Positions 22,124 to 29,802 of a stretch of 64,000 nt of DNA are shown piece by piece; the stretch's first letter is position 1; each line of letters begins with the position of its first letter. Under the pieces are notes generated by a model. That model searched no databases, was not told the origin of the DNA, and worked only from the letters and a program-made list of their open reading frames with translations. The translations under genes were made by a program, and so were the position numbers. Location: contig NZ_QMIK01000008.1 in assembly GCF_003316845.1 (NCBI RefSeq), positions 124,001-188,000 on the forward strand, read 5' to 3'. Source of the stretch: Cognataquiflexum aquatile. GTDB taxonomy: Bacteria > Bacteroidota > Bacteroidia > Cytophagales > Cyclobacteriaceae.

Positions 22124-22131
22124 TATTTTTG
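22124..22131 (+). promoter_or_regulatory. -7 promoter box for isocitrate dehydrogenase
   Basis: TATTTTTG matches TAnnTTTG exactly and lies 36 nt upstream of the icd start codon. A short AGCC-TTTC-GGCT hairpin lies just upstream, near the -33 region. Motif evidence only; no mapped transcript is available. Confidence 0.45.
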
Positions 22132-22167
22132 CAGGGTAATTCAAAACTAAACTAATTCTTTTTATAT

Positions 22168-23622
22168 ATGTCAGCAAAAACAAAGATCACCGTAGCTTAC
22201 GGAGATGGAATAGGTCCGGAGATCATGAAAGCTACGCTCGAAATCCTCGAAGCAGCAGGCGCGCAGTTGGAATATGAGGTGATTGAAATCGGTGAACAGG
22301 TTTACCTGAAGGGAATCAGTTCAGGAATGGAGCCCGGCGCTTTTGACTCTTTGAGAAAGACAAAAGTATTTTTGAAATCTCCGATCACTACCCCACAGGG
22401 TGGAGGATTCAAAAGTCTGAATGTGACTACCCGAAAATCCTTTGGATTATTTGCCAATGTCAGGCCTTGCAAAGCATTTTCTCCTTTTGTGAAAACCTAT
22501 TTCCCAAAAACTGACCTTGTCATCATCCGTGAAAATGAGGAAGACCTATATGCGGGAATTGAACACAGACAGACCCAAGAGGTGTACCAATGTTTGAAAT
22601 TGATTTCAAAACCGGGTTCTGAAAAAATCATCCGCTATGCCTTTGAATATGCCAGGAAATATGGACGCAAGAAAGTGACCTGCATGACCAAAGACAATAT
22701 CATGAAGTTGGCAGACGGCTTGTTTCACAAGACTTTTTTGGAAGTAGCCAAGGAATATCCTGAGATTCAGACTGATCACAAAATCATCGATATCGGGACA
22801 GCATTGATTGCAGAAAGACCGGAGATTTTCGATGTGATTGTGACATTGAACCTTTATGGAGATATCATTTCGGATGTCGCCGCGCAGGTCACAGGTTCGG
22901 TGGGATTGGGCGGTTCGGCCAATGTGGGAGAAGAAGTTGCCATGTTTGAGGCGATCCACGGTTCGGCGCCTGACATCGCAGGTATGGATATCGCCAACCC
23001 GTCAGGTTTGCTCAATGGCGCGATCATGATGCTTGTCCATATCGGACAACCGGACATTGCTGAGAAAATCTCCAACGCTTGGATGAAGACGCTTGAAGAT
23101 GGTATCCATACCGGAGATATCTACCAACCGACACTTTCCTCCAAAAAAGTCGGCACAAACGAATTTGCAAAAGCAATCATCGAAAGATTGGGGCAAATGC
23201 CTTCAAGCCTTATTCCTGCGGTTTTCGATAAATCCGCCACTGCTCCGATGCAAATAAAGTTGAGTCCTGTCACCAAATCGAAGAAAGAACTGATTGGTGT
23301 GGATGTTTTTGTGGATTGGGACACGGAAGGAAGAAACCCGGATGTCATCGGGGAGAAGTTAAGAAAAGCAAACGCTGACGGACTCGTTCTCCAATTGATA
23401 ACCAACAGGGGGATCAAAGTATATCCGGGAGGAATGCGGGAAACATTCTGCACCGACCATTGGAGATGCAGGTTCCAGACTGCGGGTCAGTCGGTAATCA
23501 CCCACAAGCAGGTTTTGGATTTGCTTTCCCAAATCGAGGCCTTGGGGTTTGACTTTATCAAGACAGAGCATTTGTATGCTTTTGATGGAGTCAGGGCTTA
23601 TAGTCTGGCGCAGGGAGAGTAA
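22168..23622 (+). CDS. icd: NADP-dependent isocitrate dehydrogenase, long form with C-terminal extension
   Basis: TCA-cycle enzyme converting isocitrate to 2-oxoglutarate. It has 484 residues against about 415 for the E. coli enzyme. Residues 1-335 carry the catalytic core: TVAYGDGIGPEIMKATLEIL, the phosphosite/substrate segment NVTTRKSFGLFANVRP, IIRENEEDLYAGIEH, the metal-binding LYGDIISDVAA, and AIHGSAPDIAG. Residues about 340-484 are an extra domain (ELIGVDVFVDW...) like that of the Thermus-type NADP enzyme. The plus-strand gene converges on typA. Cofactor choice is inferred from the family. Confidence 0.92.
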   Translation: MSAKTKITVAYGDGIGPEIMKATLEILEAAGAQLEYEVIEIGEQVYLKGISSGMEPGAFDSLRKTKVFLKSPITTPQGGGFKSLNVTTRKSFGLFANVRPCKAFSPFVKTYFPKTDLVIIRENEEDLYAGIEHRQTQEVYQCLKLISKPGSEKIIRYAFEYARKYGRKKVTCMTKDNIMKLADGLFHKTFLEVAKEYPEIQTDHKIIDIGTALIAERPEIFDVIVTLNLYGDIISDVAAQVTGSVGLGGSANVGEEVAMFEAIHGSAPDIAGMDIANPSGLLNGAIMMLVHIGQPDIAEKISNAWMKTLEDGIHTGDIYQPTLSSKKVGTNEFAKAIIERLGQMPSSLIPAVFDKSATAPMQIKLSPVTKSKKELIGVDVFVDWDTEGRNPDVIGEKLRKANADGLVLQLITNRGIKVYPGGMRETFCTDHWRCRFQTAGQSVITHKQVLDLLSQIEALGFDFIKTEHLYAFDGVRAYSLAQGE

Positions 23623-23624
23623 GG

Positions 23625-23694
23625 GAGAAGCGAGAAGCGAGAAACGAGAAGCGAGAAAAAAGAGCCGAGAAGCGAGACACAAGAAGCGAGAATC
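23625..23694. repeat. heptanucleotide array, ten units, GAGAAGC type
   Basis: Ten consecutive 7-nt units begin two bases after the icd stop: GAGAAGC, GAGAAGC, GAGAAAC, GAGAAGC, GAGAAAA, AAGAGCC, GAGAAGC, GAGACAC, AAGAAGC, GAGAATC. The period is exactly 7 with no slip. The array is purine-rich on the icd mRNA strand and not hairpin-forming. The 23623-24079 gap contains no gene; the rest is two terminators and a second array. Confidence 0.85.
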
Positions 23695-23749
23695 TGAAAC
23701 AGCTTTGCCTTGTCACCTTGATGTAGGTAGGTCTTGCGGATTAATAATC

Positions 23750-23783
23750 AAAAAAACCGGGCAGAGATGTTCCGGTTTTTTTT
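23750..23783 (+). terminator. rho-independent terminator for icd
   Basis: Perfect stem AAAAAAACCGG / CCGGTTTTTTT with an 11-nt loop, ending in a long T run on the plus strand, about 130 nt after the icd stop. The A run on the left arm means it may also act towards typA. Confidence 0.85.
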
Positions 23784-23875
23784 GTTGTTTAGTACACAAC
23801 AAAAGTATGGTTTACTAAACAACACTTTGCGATTTTTCCAAAACCCATCATTTCACAAGTTTGAAATCCCATAAA

Positions 23876-23907
23876 AAAATCCCCTAAGCTTTCGCTCAGG
23901 GGATTTT
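23876..23907 (-). terminator. bidirectional terminator between icd and typA
   Basis: Perfect 10-bp stem AAAATCCCCT / AGGGGATTTT with a 12-nt loop that can pair further (AAGC with GCTC). A/T tails on both sides suit termination from either strand. It lies in the convergent icd-typA gap, about 170 nt after the typA stop. Confidence 0.8.
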
Positions 23908-24040
23908 CATTTATTTTCAAGTTTTAAGTACCTTTTACTTTTCACATCGTATTTCCCAACTCAATAGGGATATTCTTCACTTCGCAATTAGCTTTTCCTT
24001 AATGAGAGGATTTACTTAAGCTCGTTCAGAATGACGGAAG

Positions 24041-24082
24041 CTTCGTACTTCCAACTTCCAACTTCGTACTTCCTACTTCTTA
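24041..24082. repeat. heptanucleotide array, six units, CTTCGTA/CTTCCAA type
   Basis: Six perfect 7-nt units: CTTCGTA, CTTCCAA, CTTCCAA, CTTCGTA, CTTCCTA, CTTCTTA. The last contains the typA stop codon (24080-24082). On the typA mRNA strand the units read as purine-rich GAAGTNN. The array runs directly out of the coding sequence. Confidence 0.85.
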
Positions 24083-25885
24083 AGAATCTTTCTTCGCCAT
24101 TCTTCCTCTTTCATTCTCATCCAGATAGATTTTTCTCATACGGATGGATTTTGGAGTGATTTCAAGGTATTCATCCTTTTGGATATATTCCATGGCCTCC
24201 TCTAGGGAGAATTTTTTGGCAGGAACGATCCTCACGTTGTCATCAGAACCGGATGCACGCATGTTGGTCAGTTTCTTACCTTTCTGCACATTGACCACGA
24301 TGTCATTGTCACGGGAATGCTCTCCGATAACCTGACCCATGTAAAGTTCGTCTCCTGGATCTACAAAGAAATTTCCCCTGTCCTGCAATTTATCAATCGC
24401 GTAAGCCGTACACTGTCCACCTTCCATAGAGATCAACGAACCGTTGATACGTCCTGGGATCGGGCCTTTGAATGGCTCATAGGCAGAAAAGTTATGGTTC
24501 ATGATGGCTTCACCCTGAGTTGCGGTCAGCATGTTGTTTCTCAATCCGATCAATCCTCTTGAAGGAATTTTGAATTCAAGATGCTGCAAATCACCCTTAG
24601 GTTCCATAATCAGGAGCTCACCTTTTCTTTGCGTAGCAAGTTCAATTACTTTTCCTGAAGTTGTTTCCGGAACATCTACTACCAATGTTTCGATTGGTTC
24701 GCATTTGACTCCGTCTATTTCTTTGAAGATAACTTGTGGCTGACCAACCTGAAGTTCATAGCCTTCTCTCCTCATGGTTTCGATCAGGATGGACAAGTGG
24801 AGGATACCACGGCCATAGACCAAAAATTTATCTTCACTGTCTGTATTTTCCACGCGAAGTGCGAGGTTTTTCTCAGTTTCTTTGAACAACCTGTCTCTTA
24901 AGTGGCGTGAAGTTACAAACTTGCCTTCTTTGCCAAAAAACGGAGAGTTGTTGATCGTGAAGAGCATGTTCATGGTAGGCTCGTCGATAGAGATCCTTAC
25001 CAATGCTTCAGGCTTTTCGAGATCTGCCAAAGTATCTCCGATTTCGAAATCTTCGATGCCAGTGACTGCGCAGATATCTCCTGCAAGTACTTCTGTTACC
25101 CTAACCCTTCCAAGTCCTTCAAATACCTGCAATTCTTTTACTTTCACTTTTTTGATGACACCGTCTGCTTTGCAAAGGGATAATTGAGCGCCTTCCTTGA
25201 TGGAGCCTCTTTTTACCCTGCCAATAGCAATACGTCCCACAAAACTGGAATAATCCAGAGAAGTGATCTGCATCTGTAATGTTCCTTCGTCGATTTTCGG
25301 CGCAGGGATATGTTCGATGATGGCATCCAATAGAGGAAGGATAGAGTCAGTTGGGTTTTTCCAATCAGGACCCATCCAGTTTTGTTTTGCCGAACCGTAT
25401 AGCGTCTGGAATTCCAGTTGCTCTTCGGTAGCGTCCAAGTTGAACATCAGGTCAAATACAGCCTCATGCACTTCGTCAGGACGGCAGTTTTCTTTGTCTA
25501 CTTTGTTGACTACGACGATCGGAGTCAGTCCAAGTGCCAATGCTTTGCCCAATACAAATCGGGTTTGCGGCATCGGTCCTTCAAAAGCATCGACCAAAAG
25601 GATTACCCCGTCGGCCATTTTCAGTACCCTTTCTACTTCACCACCGAAGTCGGCGTGACCCGGGGTGTCAATGATGTTGATCTTGTGGTCTTTGTACCTT
25701 ACGGAAACGTTTTTGGAAAGGATGGTGATTCCTCTTTCCCTTTCCAGGTCATTGCTGTCCAGGATCAGGTCGTCAAACTGTTGGTTTTCACGGAAGATTT
25801 TGGAAACGTGTATGATCTTGTCCACCAGGGTGGTTTTGCCGTGGTCAACGTGTGCGATAATCGCGATATTCCGAATATTAAGCAT
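24080..25885 (-). CDS. typA: ribosome-associated GTPase TypA/BipA
   Basis: Translational GTPase of the EF-G family that binds the ribosome and helps 50S assembly and stress or cold growth. The 601 residues are full length. G1 is AHVDHGKTTL (11-20), G3 DTPGHADFGG, G4 NKVDKENCRP. EF-G-like domains II and V follow, with the TypA-specific C-terminal domain ending RGRMAKKDS. A single gene, convergent with icd; its stop codon lies within a heptanucleotide array. Confidence 0.97.
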   Translation of the reverse strand: MLNIRNIAIIAHVDHGKTTLVDKIIHVSKIFRENQQFDDLILDSNDLERERGITILSKNVSVRYKDHKINIIDTPGHADFGGEVERVLKMADGVILLVDAFEGPMPQTRFVLGKALALGLTPIVVVNKVDKENCRPDEVHEAVFDLMFNLDATEEQLEFQTLYGSAKQNWMGPDWKNPTDSILPLLDAIIEHIPAPKIDEGTLQMQITSLDYSSFVGRIAIGRVKRGSIKEGAQLSLCKADGVIKKVKVKELQVFEGLGRVRVTEVLAGDICAVTGIEDFEIGDTLADLEKPEALVRISIDEPTMNMLFTINNSPFFGKEGKFVTSRHLRDRLFKETEKNLALRVENTDSEDKFLVYGRGILHLSILIETMRREGYELQVGQPQVIFKEIDGVKCEPIETLVVDVPETTSGKVIELATQRKGELLIMEPKGDLQHLEFKIPSRGLIGLRNNMLTATQGEAIMNHNFSAYEPFKGPIPGRINGSLISMEGGQCTAYAIDKLQDRGNFFVDPGDELYMGQVIGEHSRDNDIVVNVQKGKKLTNMRASGSDDNVRIVPAKKFSLEEAMEYIQKDEYLEITPKSIRMRKIYLDENERGRMAKKDS

Positions 25886-25968
25886 TGTAAAATTGAATTA
25901 GGGTGCAAAGGTAGGAAGAATATTTGGTTTACTCTTGATGCACTTCAAAAAGGAAATGAAAAGATAAA

Positions 25969-26080
25969 GTTGGAAAGTTTGGAAGGTTAAAAAAGTTGGA
26001 AGGTTGTTCAATTAGAATTGGAAGATTGGAAAATTTGAAGATTGAAAAATTAGGAAGGGTTGGAAGGTTAAAAAGGTTGA
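25969..26080. repeat. degenerate octanucleotide array
   Basis: Low-complexity GGAAG/TT-rich DNA with an 8-nt period in its best part: ATTGGAAG, ATTGGAAA, ATTTGAAG, ATTGAAAA, ATTAGGAA (26017-26056). It fills the gap between typA and a truncated HAAS-like gene and runs towards the latter's 3' end. Confidence 0.65.
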
Positions 26081-26086
26081 AATGTT

Positions 26087-26236
26087 TTAAGGTTGTGGAG
26101 ATTGAATGATTGAAAAATGGTTGACAAAGGTCCATGCCACATGGTCCAGGATTTCATACTTGACATCGATTTCAGAATATCCTTTTTTGGAAATCAGGGT
26201 TTTGAGTTGCTCGATTTGGGGTTTGCTGAGTTTCAT
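26087..26236 (-). pseudogene. truncated copy of the HAAS-like N-terminal domain
   Basis: A 49-codon reading frame from ATG at 26236. It begins MKLSKPQIEQLKTLISKKG and continues to EILDHVA, closely matching the start of its upstream neighbour (MKLSKPQIEKINQSI...ELVDHLA). After HVA the similarity stops and the frame ends in unrelated FSIIQSPQP, encoded by repeat-like DNA. There is no membrane part. Its ATG overlaps the neighbour's stop as ATGA, the same coupling used one gene earlier. It is best read as a third tandem copy that lost its 3' end; translation of the fragment is possible. Confidence 0.7.
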
Positions 26237-26856
26237 TGTTTGGCAAGTTTCAATTTTTCATAAGTATGGTTTACCAACCTGATCCCGATGATCAATTGCC
26301 CGGCTAAGATCCCCATAAAAGCCGGCATGAAAATTTGCTTTGGAATAGCAGAGAATTCAAGTAACAAGTCAAAAGAAAATGACATGCATACGTACAGAAA
26401 AAACATGCTGTTGATGACGGACATAAACTCACTGCAATTGCGCATGGGCTTTGTAAAAAGTCTATAAAAAAAAGGTGCCGTATTTACAGTGATCATGACA
26501 ATCAGGAATGTAGAATACGTGTGACCTGCTTCTATGGAACCAATATGGATCAGGAAATAGGTCACGCAAAATGCAAGCAAGGCCAAACCAAAATTTTCCG
26601 GATTAAGCCAACCGGCAAATAATTTTTTGAATGCGGAAGAATGATGACTGATCAAAACCTGTCTTTGGAACCTGTCTAGATTCAACTTTGCGAGCTGTTG
26701 ATCCAAAGCCAACTCGAAGGAAATCTCACCTTCTTCCATTTCCTGCTCGACGGCTGATGCCAAGTGGTCCACCAATTCCGATCGAATGTCTTGGTAATAA
26801 ATCCCCGTTTGGATGGATTGGTTTATCTTTTCGATTTGGGGTTTGGAGAGTTTCAT
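26233..26856 (-). CDS. HAAS-like membrane protein next to PadR regulator
   Basis: A 207-residue protein of unknown function. Residues 1-70 are helical and resemble the HAAS/DUF1700 prefix domains often encoded with PadR regulators (MKLSKPQIEKIN, then SELVDHLASAVEQEMEEGE). The rest has about four hydrophobic helices (ALLAFCVTYFLIH, YSTFLIVMITVNTAPFF, FFLYVCMSFSF, GILAGQLIIGI). An upstream in-frame start at 26886 exists. The ATG at 26856 is preferred because it overlaps the preceding stop as ATGA and aligns with the paralogue's start. Probably an accessory membrane protein of the PadR operon. Confidence 0.68.
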   Translation of the reverse strand: MKLSKPQIEKINQSIQTGIYYQDIRSELVDHLASAVEQEMEEGEISFELALDQQLAKLNLDRFQRQVLISHHSSAFKKLFAGWLNPENFGLALLAFCVTYFLIHIGSIEAGHTYSTFLIVMITVNTAPFFYRLFTKPMRNCSEFMSVINSMFFLYVCMSFSFDLLLEFSAIPKQIFMPAFMGILAGQLIIGIRLVNHTYEKLKLAKQ

Positions 26857-27539
26857 ATCAGAGATGTTTTGGATTTTATTTTCCATACTTCGAAAAGGGA
26901 AATCCCATAAAACATAAGACCTATTGTAAGAACCAAACTGATCTGTGGAAGGAACGCAAAAGGAATTTCATGAATGTTCAAGAATATCTTTGACATTTGA
27001 AGCAATCCATTGAGAATGAGAACCGGCAAAGTAATCCGTAAGACCAAGGCTTCGGATAAATAGGATTTGATGATGTCTTTCTGTTCTGCGAAAACGCTTT
27101 TTGCGATCCGTGTTCTTTTTCGCCAATTGAATAGCACAAAAATGGAGAAAACCGCCAATAAAATTATCGGGACATACATCATCAAAAAGTATTGATCTTC
27201 AGACCTGAGGTTCATTGAGACAGTGAACAATATCAACAAAAGTCCAAGGCTGTATATCAGTTTTGAAAAGCAGAAGTAGTTTTTTATGATTAGCCATTGG
27301 CTTTTAGAAATGTCTTTTCTGAGGTTTTTCTGAAGATTTGCCTGCAAGGAATGGCAATATCCATAAGTGAATTTTTCCTCGAGTTCTGCCAATTGATCAT
27401 CAAAATCAACTTCCTTAAATTCCTGCAGGTGGCTGACATAATGGTCATAGACTTCCATGAGGATTTCAGCCGAAGAGATTTCTTTTCGGACGATGGCGCT
27501 TTTGATGGATTGCAATTCTATGGCAGTCAGGTTTCGCAT
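26853..27539 (-). CDS. HAAS-like membrane protein next to PadR regulator
   Basis: A paralogue of the following gene. A helical N-terminal domain (MRNLTAIELQSIKSAIV... EVYDHYVSHLQEF) is followed by about four hydrophobic helices (LIYSLGLLLILFTVSM, YVPIILLAVFSIFVLF, LVLRITLPVLILNGLL, ISLVLTIGLMFYGISLF). A TTG start at 27569 would add ten residues. The ATG at 27539 fits the paralogue and is preceded by GAAGAGAA. No catalytic motif is seen. It is separated from the PadR gene by two palindromes, so expression of the pair may be attenuated or independent. Confidence 0.66.
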   Translation of the reverse strand: MRNLTAIELQSIKSAIVRKEISSAEILMEVYDHYVSHLQEFKEVDFDDQLAELEEKFTYGYCHSLQANLQKNLRKDISKSQWLIIKNYFCFSKLIYSLGLLLILFTVSMNLRSEDQYFLMMYVPIILLAVFSIFVLFNWRKRTRIAKSVFAEQKDIIKSYLSEALVLRITLPVLILNGLLQMSKIFLNIHEIPFAFLPQISLVLTIGLMFYGISLFEVWKIKSKTSLI

Positions 27540-27551
27540 TTCTCTTCGGAC

Positions 27552-27582
27552 AACCTTTGAGGTCTTCAAGACCTCGAAGGTT
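27552..27582. repeat. intergenic palindrome, copy 1
   Basis: A 31-nt near-perfect palindrome: 15-nt arms AACCTTTGAGGTCTT and AAGACCTCGAAGGTT around one base, with one G-T mismatch. It lies just upstream of a HAAS-like gene. It shares its outer CCTTYGAGGT core with two more copies within 130 nt. Confidence 0.8.
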
Positions 27583-27633
27583 TATTTAATCATGGATAAT
27601 TTTTTATTGCCTTGGAAAGGCTGAATTTTTACT

Positions 27634-27668
27634 GTAACCTTCGAGGTTCCAAAAACCTCAAAGGTTAC
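27634..27668. repeat. intergenic palindrome, copy 2
   Basis: A 35-nt inverted repeat: GTAACCTTCGAGGTT and AACCTCAAAGGTTAC around a 5-nt centre, with one mismatch. It could fold as a strong hairpin in RNA. No T run follows on either strand, so it is not a classic terminator. Confidence 0.8.
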
Positions 27669-27682
27669 ATTTTCAATCAATC

Positions 27683-27713
27683 AACCTTCGAGATTCCAAA
27701 AACCTCAAAGGTT
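27683..27713. repeat. intergenic palindrome, copy 3, overlapping PadR stop
   Basis: AACCTTCGAGATT and AACCTCAAAGGTT arms around a short centre. It repeats copy 2 with two changes in the arms and runs into the stop codon of the PadR gene (27712-27714). Confidence 0.78.
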
Positions 27714-28056
27714 ATGTCAATCCCGGATTCCAGGTGGGATTAAGGATTCTTTGGAGGTTTTCGACAAATCCTTGCAACTCGGCCATTTTGTTGTCCACTT
27801 CCTTTTGACCGTCTTTGGTCAGGCTATAGTATTTCCTGACCCGGTTATCGACCTGCTCGATTTCGGTGGTCAACAATCCATCAGCTTCCAACTTGTGAAG
27901 GGCAGGGTAGAGGGCGCCTTCTGTGATTTTGATTTCCCCGGCGGTCAATTCCTTGACTTTTTGGGTAATCTCATAGCCATACATCCGGTCATTTTCCTCG
28001 AGCAGTTTGAGGATTATGGTTTGTAGACTTCCTTTGATCAGGTTATTGTTTGACAT
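27712..28056 (-). CDS. PadR family transcriptional regulator
   Basis: A 114-residue winged-helix DNA-binding protein. It begins MSNNNLIKGSLQTIILKLLE, followed by the PadR wing signature YGYEITQKVKE...ITEGALYPALHKLEADGLL and KYYSLTKDGQKEV, then a short dimerisation helix. PadR proteins are usually repressors that respond to small molecules or envelope stress. The two downstream HAAS-like genes are likely its targets or partners. A palindrome at 28103-28123 overlaps the expected -33 region of its own promoter, suggesting autorepression. Confidence 0.92.
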   Translation of the reverse strand: MSNNNLIKGSLQTIILKLLEENDRMYGYEITQKVKELTAGEIKITEGALYPALHKLEADGLLTTEIEQVDNRVRKYYSLTKDGQKEVDNKMAELQGFVENLQRILNPTWNPGLT

Positions 28057-28082
28057 GTGAGTATCGTAATCAGGATAGAAAG

Positions 28083-28123
28083 CGAATATAAAAGAAAATT
28101 ATATACATAAGAAAATTATGCAT
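28083..28123 (-). promoter_or_regulatory. candidate PadR promoter and operator
   Basis: Minus-strand TATATTCG (28090-28083) is one base from TAnnTTTG. Thirteen nt upstream is the inverted repeat ATACATAA-gaaaa-TTATGCAT (28103-28123), 7 of 8 bases paired, which would cover the -33 region. PadR operators are typically short palindromes with an ATGT/ACAT character. Binding by this PadR is inference. Confidence 0.45.
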
Positions 28124-28254
28124 ACAATTCTTTGAGTTCCATGACTAGGGGAGTTTAACATTGATTAACTAACTTTTTAACAAAATTTTGAATTTGACTT
28201 AGAGAGGGTTAGTTGAAACCAACTACCTTTGGATTAATAAAAAATTCACTTGAT

Positions 28255-29649
28255 ATGAGAAAAATTTACTTTTACCTACCTATCCTGCTTGTGTCCTTCA
28301 TCTTCCAAAATTCTTACGGACAGGGAAAACTCAACTTGGAACTTTATGGCGGACCGCAAAAGTCTCATAATGCTATTTCTGTCAGTCCGCAGTCCCCGGA
28401 GTATAGCGTTTCTACTCCATTCGATTACCATCTTGGAGCTAATTTCCTTTACAGAATCAAAGGTCCATGGCAATTGTCGTTACAGGCTGAGTATATTAGA
28501 AATTCTCAAACGATAGTTTTTTATCCTAATTTTCCTGACACCAATCCGATGGTCAATTGGAGGTTCTCAGATTTTTTCGGGAATTATAGTATAGGTACAA
28601 GGTACACATGGGAAAAAGAAAAATATGCACTTTTTGTTCAACCCTCTATCGGGGTCACAGTCAATAATTATTATGATTTTCCCCAGCAAGGTTCCGGTAT
28701 TGTCTTTGGTTCAGAAGAAACAGCTTTTGCAGCAAACTTCAGGCTTGAAACCGGAATAAAATTATATACCAAGAGGATGAATTATTTTATATTTGGTCTT
28801 AAACATCACCAAGGATTAAGTGAATTGAATTCGCTTGACAGAGAATTTCCTTCTTCAAATTACAAAACGGAAATAGGTAGGAAAGGATCCTATACAGGGC
28901 TTTTCGTAGGTTACGGGATCAATTTTGGCAATAAAAGCAGCAGGGAACAATTCCGGTCAAACCGTCCTGACCGAAAAGATGAAAAAAGAGATCTAGCCTG
29001 GAAAAGTGGTCCGTATGTGATGGTTTCAGGATTTCTCCGCTTTAGGCCAAAGTCTGAAAGAGAGCCCAATCTTGAGTTTTCACATATTTCGGGAGGAAGT
29101 ATTTTTGCGGCAGGCTACAGATTCAATGCTTTGAGCGTGGAAACTGGGTATGCACTATTTAATACCCGTACTAATGTATCTGTTGCAGGAACAAATGTTA
29201 ACATGAATCTCAACAAAAGCTTTGTGGTAAATACTGTTCCTTTGACTCTCAAATATGACTTTCAGGTTGGTGATAAAAATAAGCTTCGATTTGGGCCCAC
29301 TTTCACTGCATTCTACACTTTAGGTACCTATGGAGAAGGATTCCTAGTTGGAGGTATCGGTGGGTCAGGACCTGATGGGGAATACTACCTTAATCTAAGA
29401 ACAAATCCTTCTGATCCAAAAGGCGCAATATTTTTCAATGCGGGCATATTTGCCGAAGTCCCTATCTTCAATTCAAGTTTATTGAATTTCAAAGTTTCGC
29501 AGAATTTTGGCAGTCCAAAAGTAGGCCTGATGGATGTGACAGGAGAAGTGAATGGTCAGCCTGTGAACTTTGAGAGTTCAGGCACGCTGAATGGTTTTAA
29601 GCTGGAATTGGGGTATAAGTTTCCGTTGAATGTGTTGTTTAAGAAATAA
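28255..29649 (+). CDS. predicted outer-membrane beta-barrel protein, two-domain
   Basis: A 464-residue protein with a signal peptide (ending NSYGQG near residue 23) and two successive barrel-like halves (about 25-240 and 260-464) rich in alternating hydrophobic strands. The C-terminal half shares LTLKYDFQVGDKNKLRFGPT and LELGYKFPLNVLFKK with the next two genes, which have a single such half. An upstream TTG is in frame, but the ATG at 28255 precedes the signal peptide directly. The substrate or role is unknown. It probably arose by duplication and fusion within this locus. Confidence 0.7.
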   Translation: MRKIYFYLPILLVSFIFQNSYGQGKLNLELYGGPQKSHNAISVSPQSPEYSVSTPFDYHLGANFLYRIKGPWQLSLQAEYIRNSQTIVFYPNFPDTNPMVNWRFSDFFGNYSIGTRYTWEKEKYALFVQPSIGVTVNNYYDFPQQGSGIVFGSEETAFAANFRLETGIKLYTKRMNYFIFGLKHHQGLSELNSLDREFPSSNYKTEIGRKGSYTGLFVGYGINFGNKSSREQFRSNRPDRKDEKRDLAWKSGPYVMVSGFLRFRPKSEREPNLEFSHISGGSIFAAGYRFNALSVETGYALFNTRTNVSVAGTNVNMNLNKSFVVNTVPLTLKYDFQVGDKNKLRFGPTFTAFYTLGTYGEGFLVGGIGGSGPDGEYYLNLRTNPSDPKGAIFFNAGIFAEVPIFNSSLLNFKVSQNFGSPKVGLMDVTGEVNGQPVNFESSGTLNGFKLELGYKFPLNVLFKK

Positions 29650-29709
29650 ATAACCGCATACAAAATCCCCTTGAATGGTTACGGCGCCAAATTAAAAGCA
29701 AGAATTAAG
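29645..29709 (+). pseudogene. fossil 3' end of a fourth barrel paralogue
   Basis: Directly after the preceding stop, the DNA reads TACAAAATCCCCTTGAA and a little further on GCGCCAAATTAAA. Gene 30655-31479 ends with TACAAAATCCCCTTGAA and GTGCCAAATTAAA at the same spacing. Translation gives YKIPLNGYGAKLK against YKIPLKVLGAKLN. Only about 16 codons survive, without a start. It looks like the remnant of a deleted or recombined tandem copy. Confidence 0.6.
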
Positions 29710-29802
29710 ATTCAAATAATGATGTTTTTAATTTTGAAGGACTAAAATAATCCAACATATTGTCAGTTATTATAGCATGTTTTAATTTTTAACTGCCTGT
29801 TA

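Noticed and set aside
23625-23694. CRISPR array in the repeat-rich gaps
   Set aside because: Units are 7 nt with no spacers, and no cas genes are present.
25929-26135. 68-codon minus-strand frame over the typA upstream gap
   Set aside because: It encodes only a translation of the octanucleotide array (repeating FNLPN-like residues).
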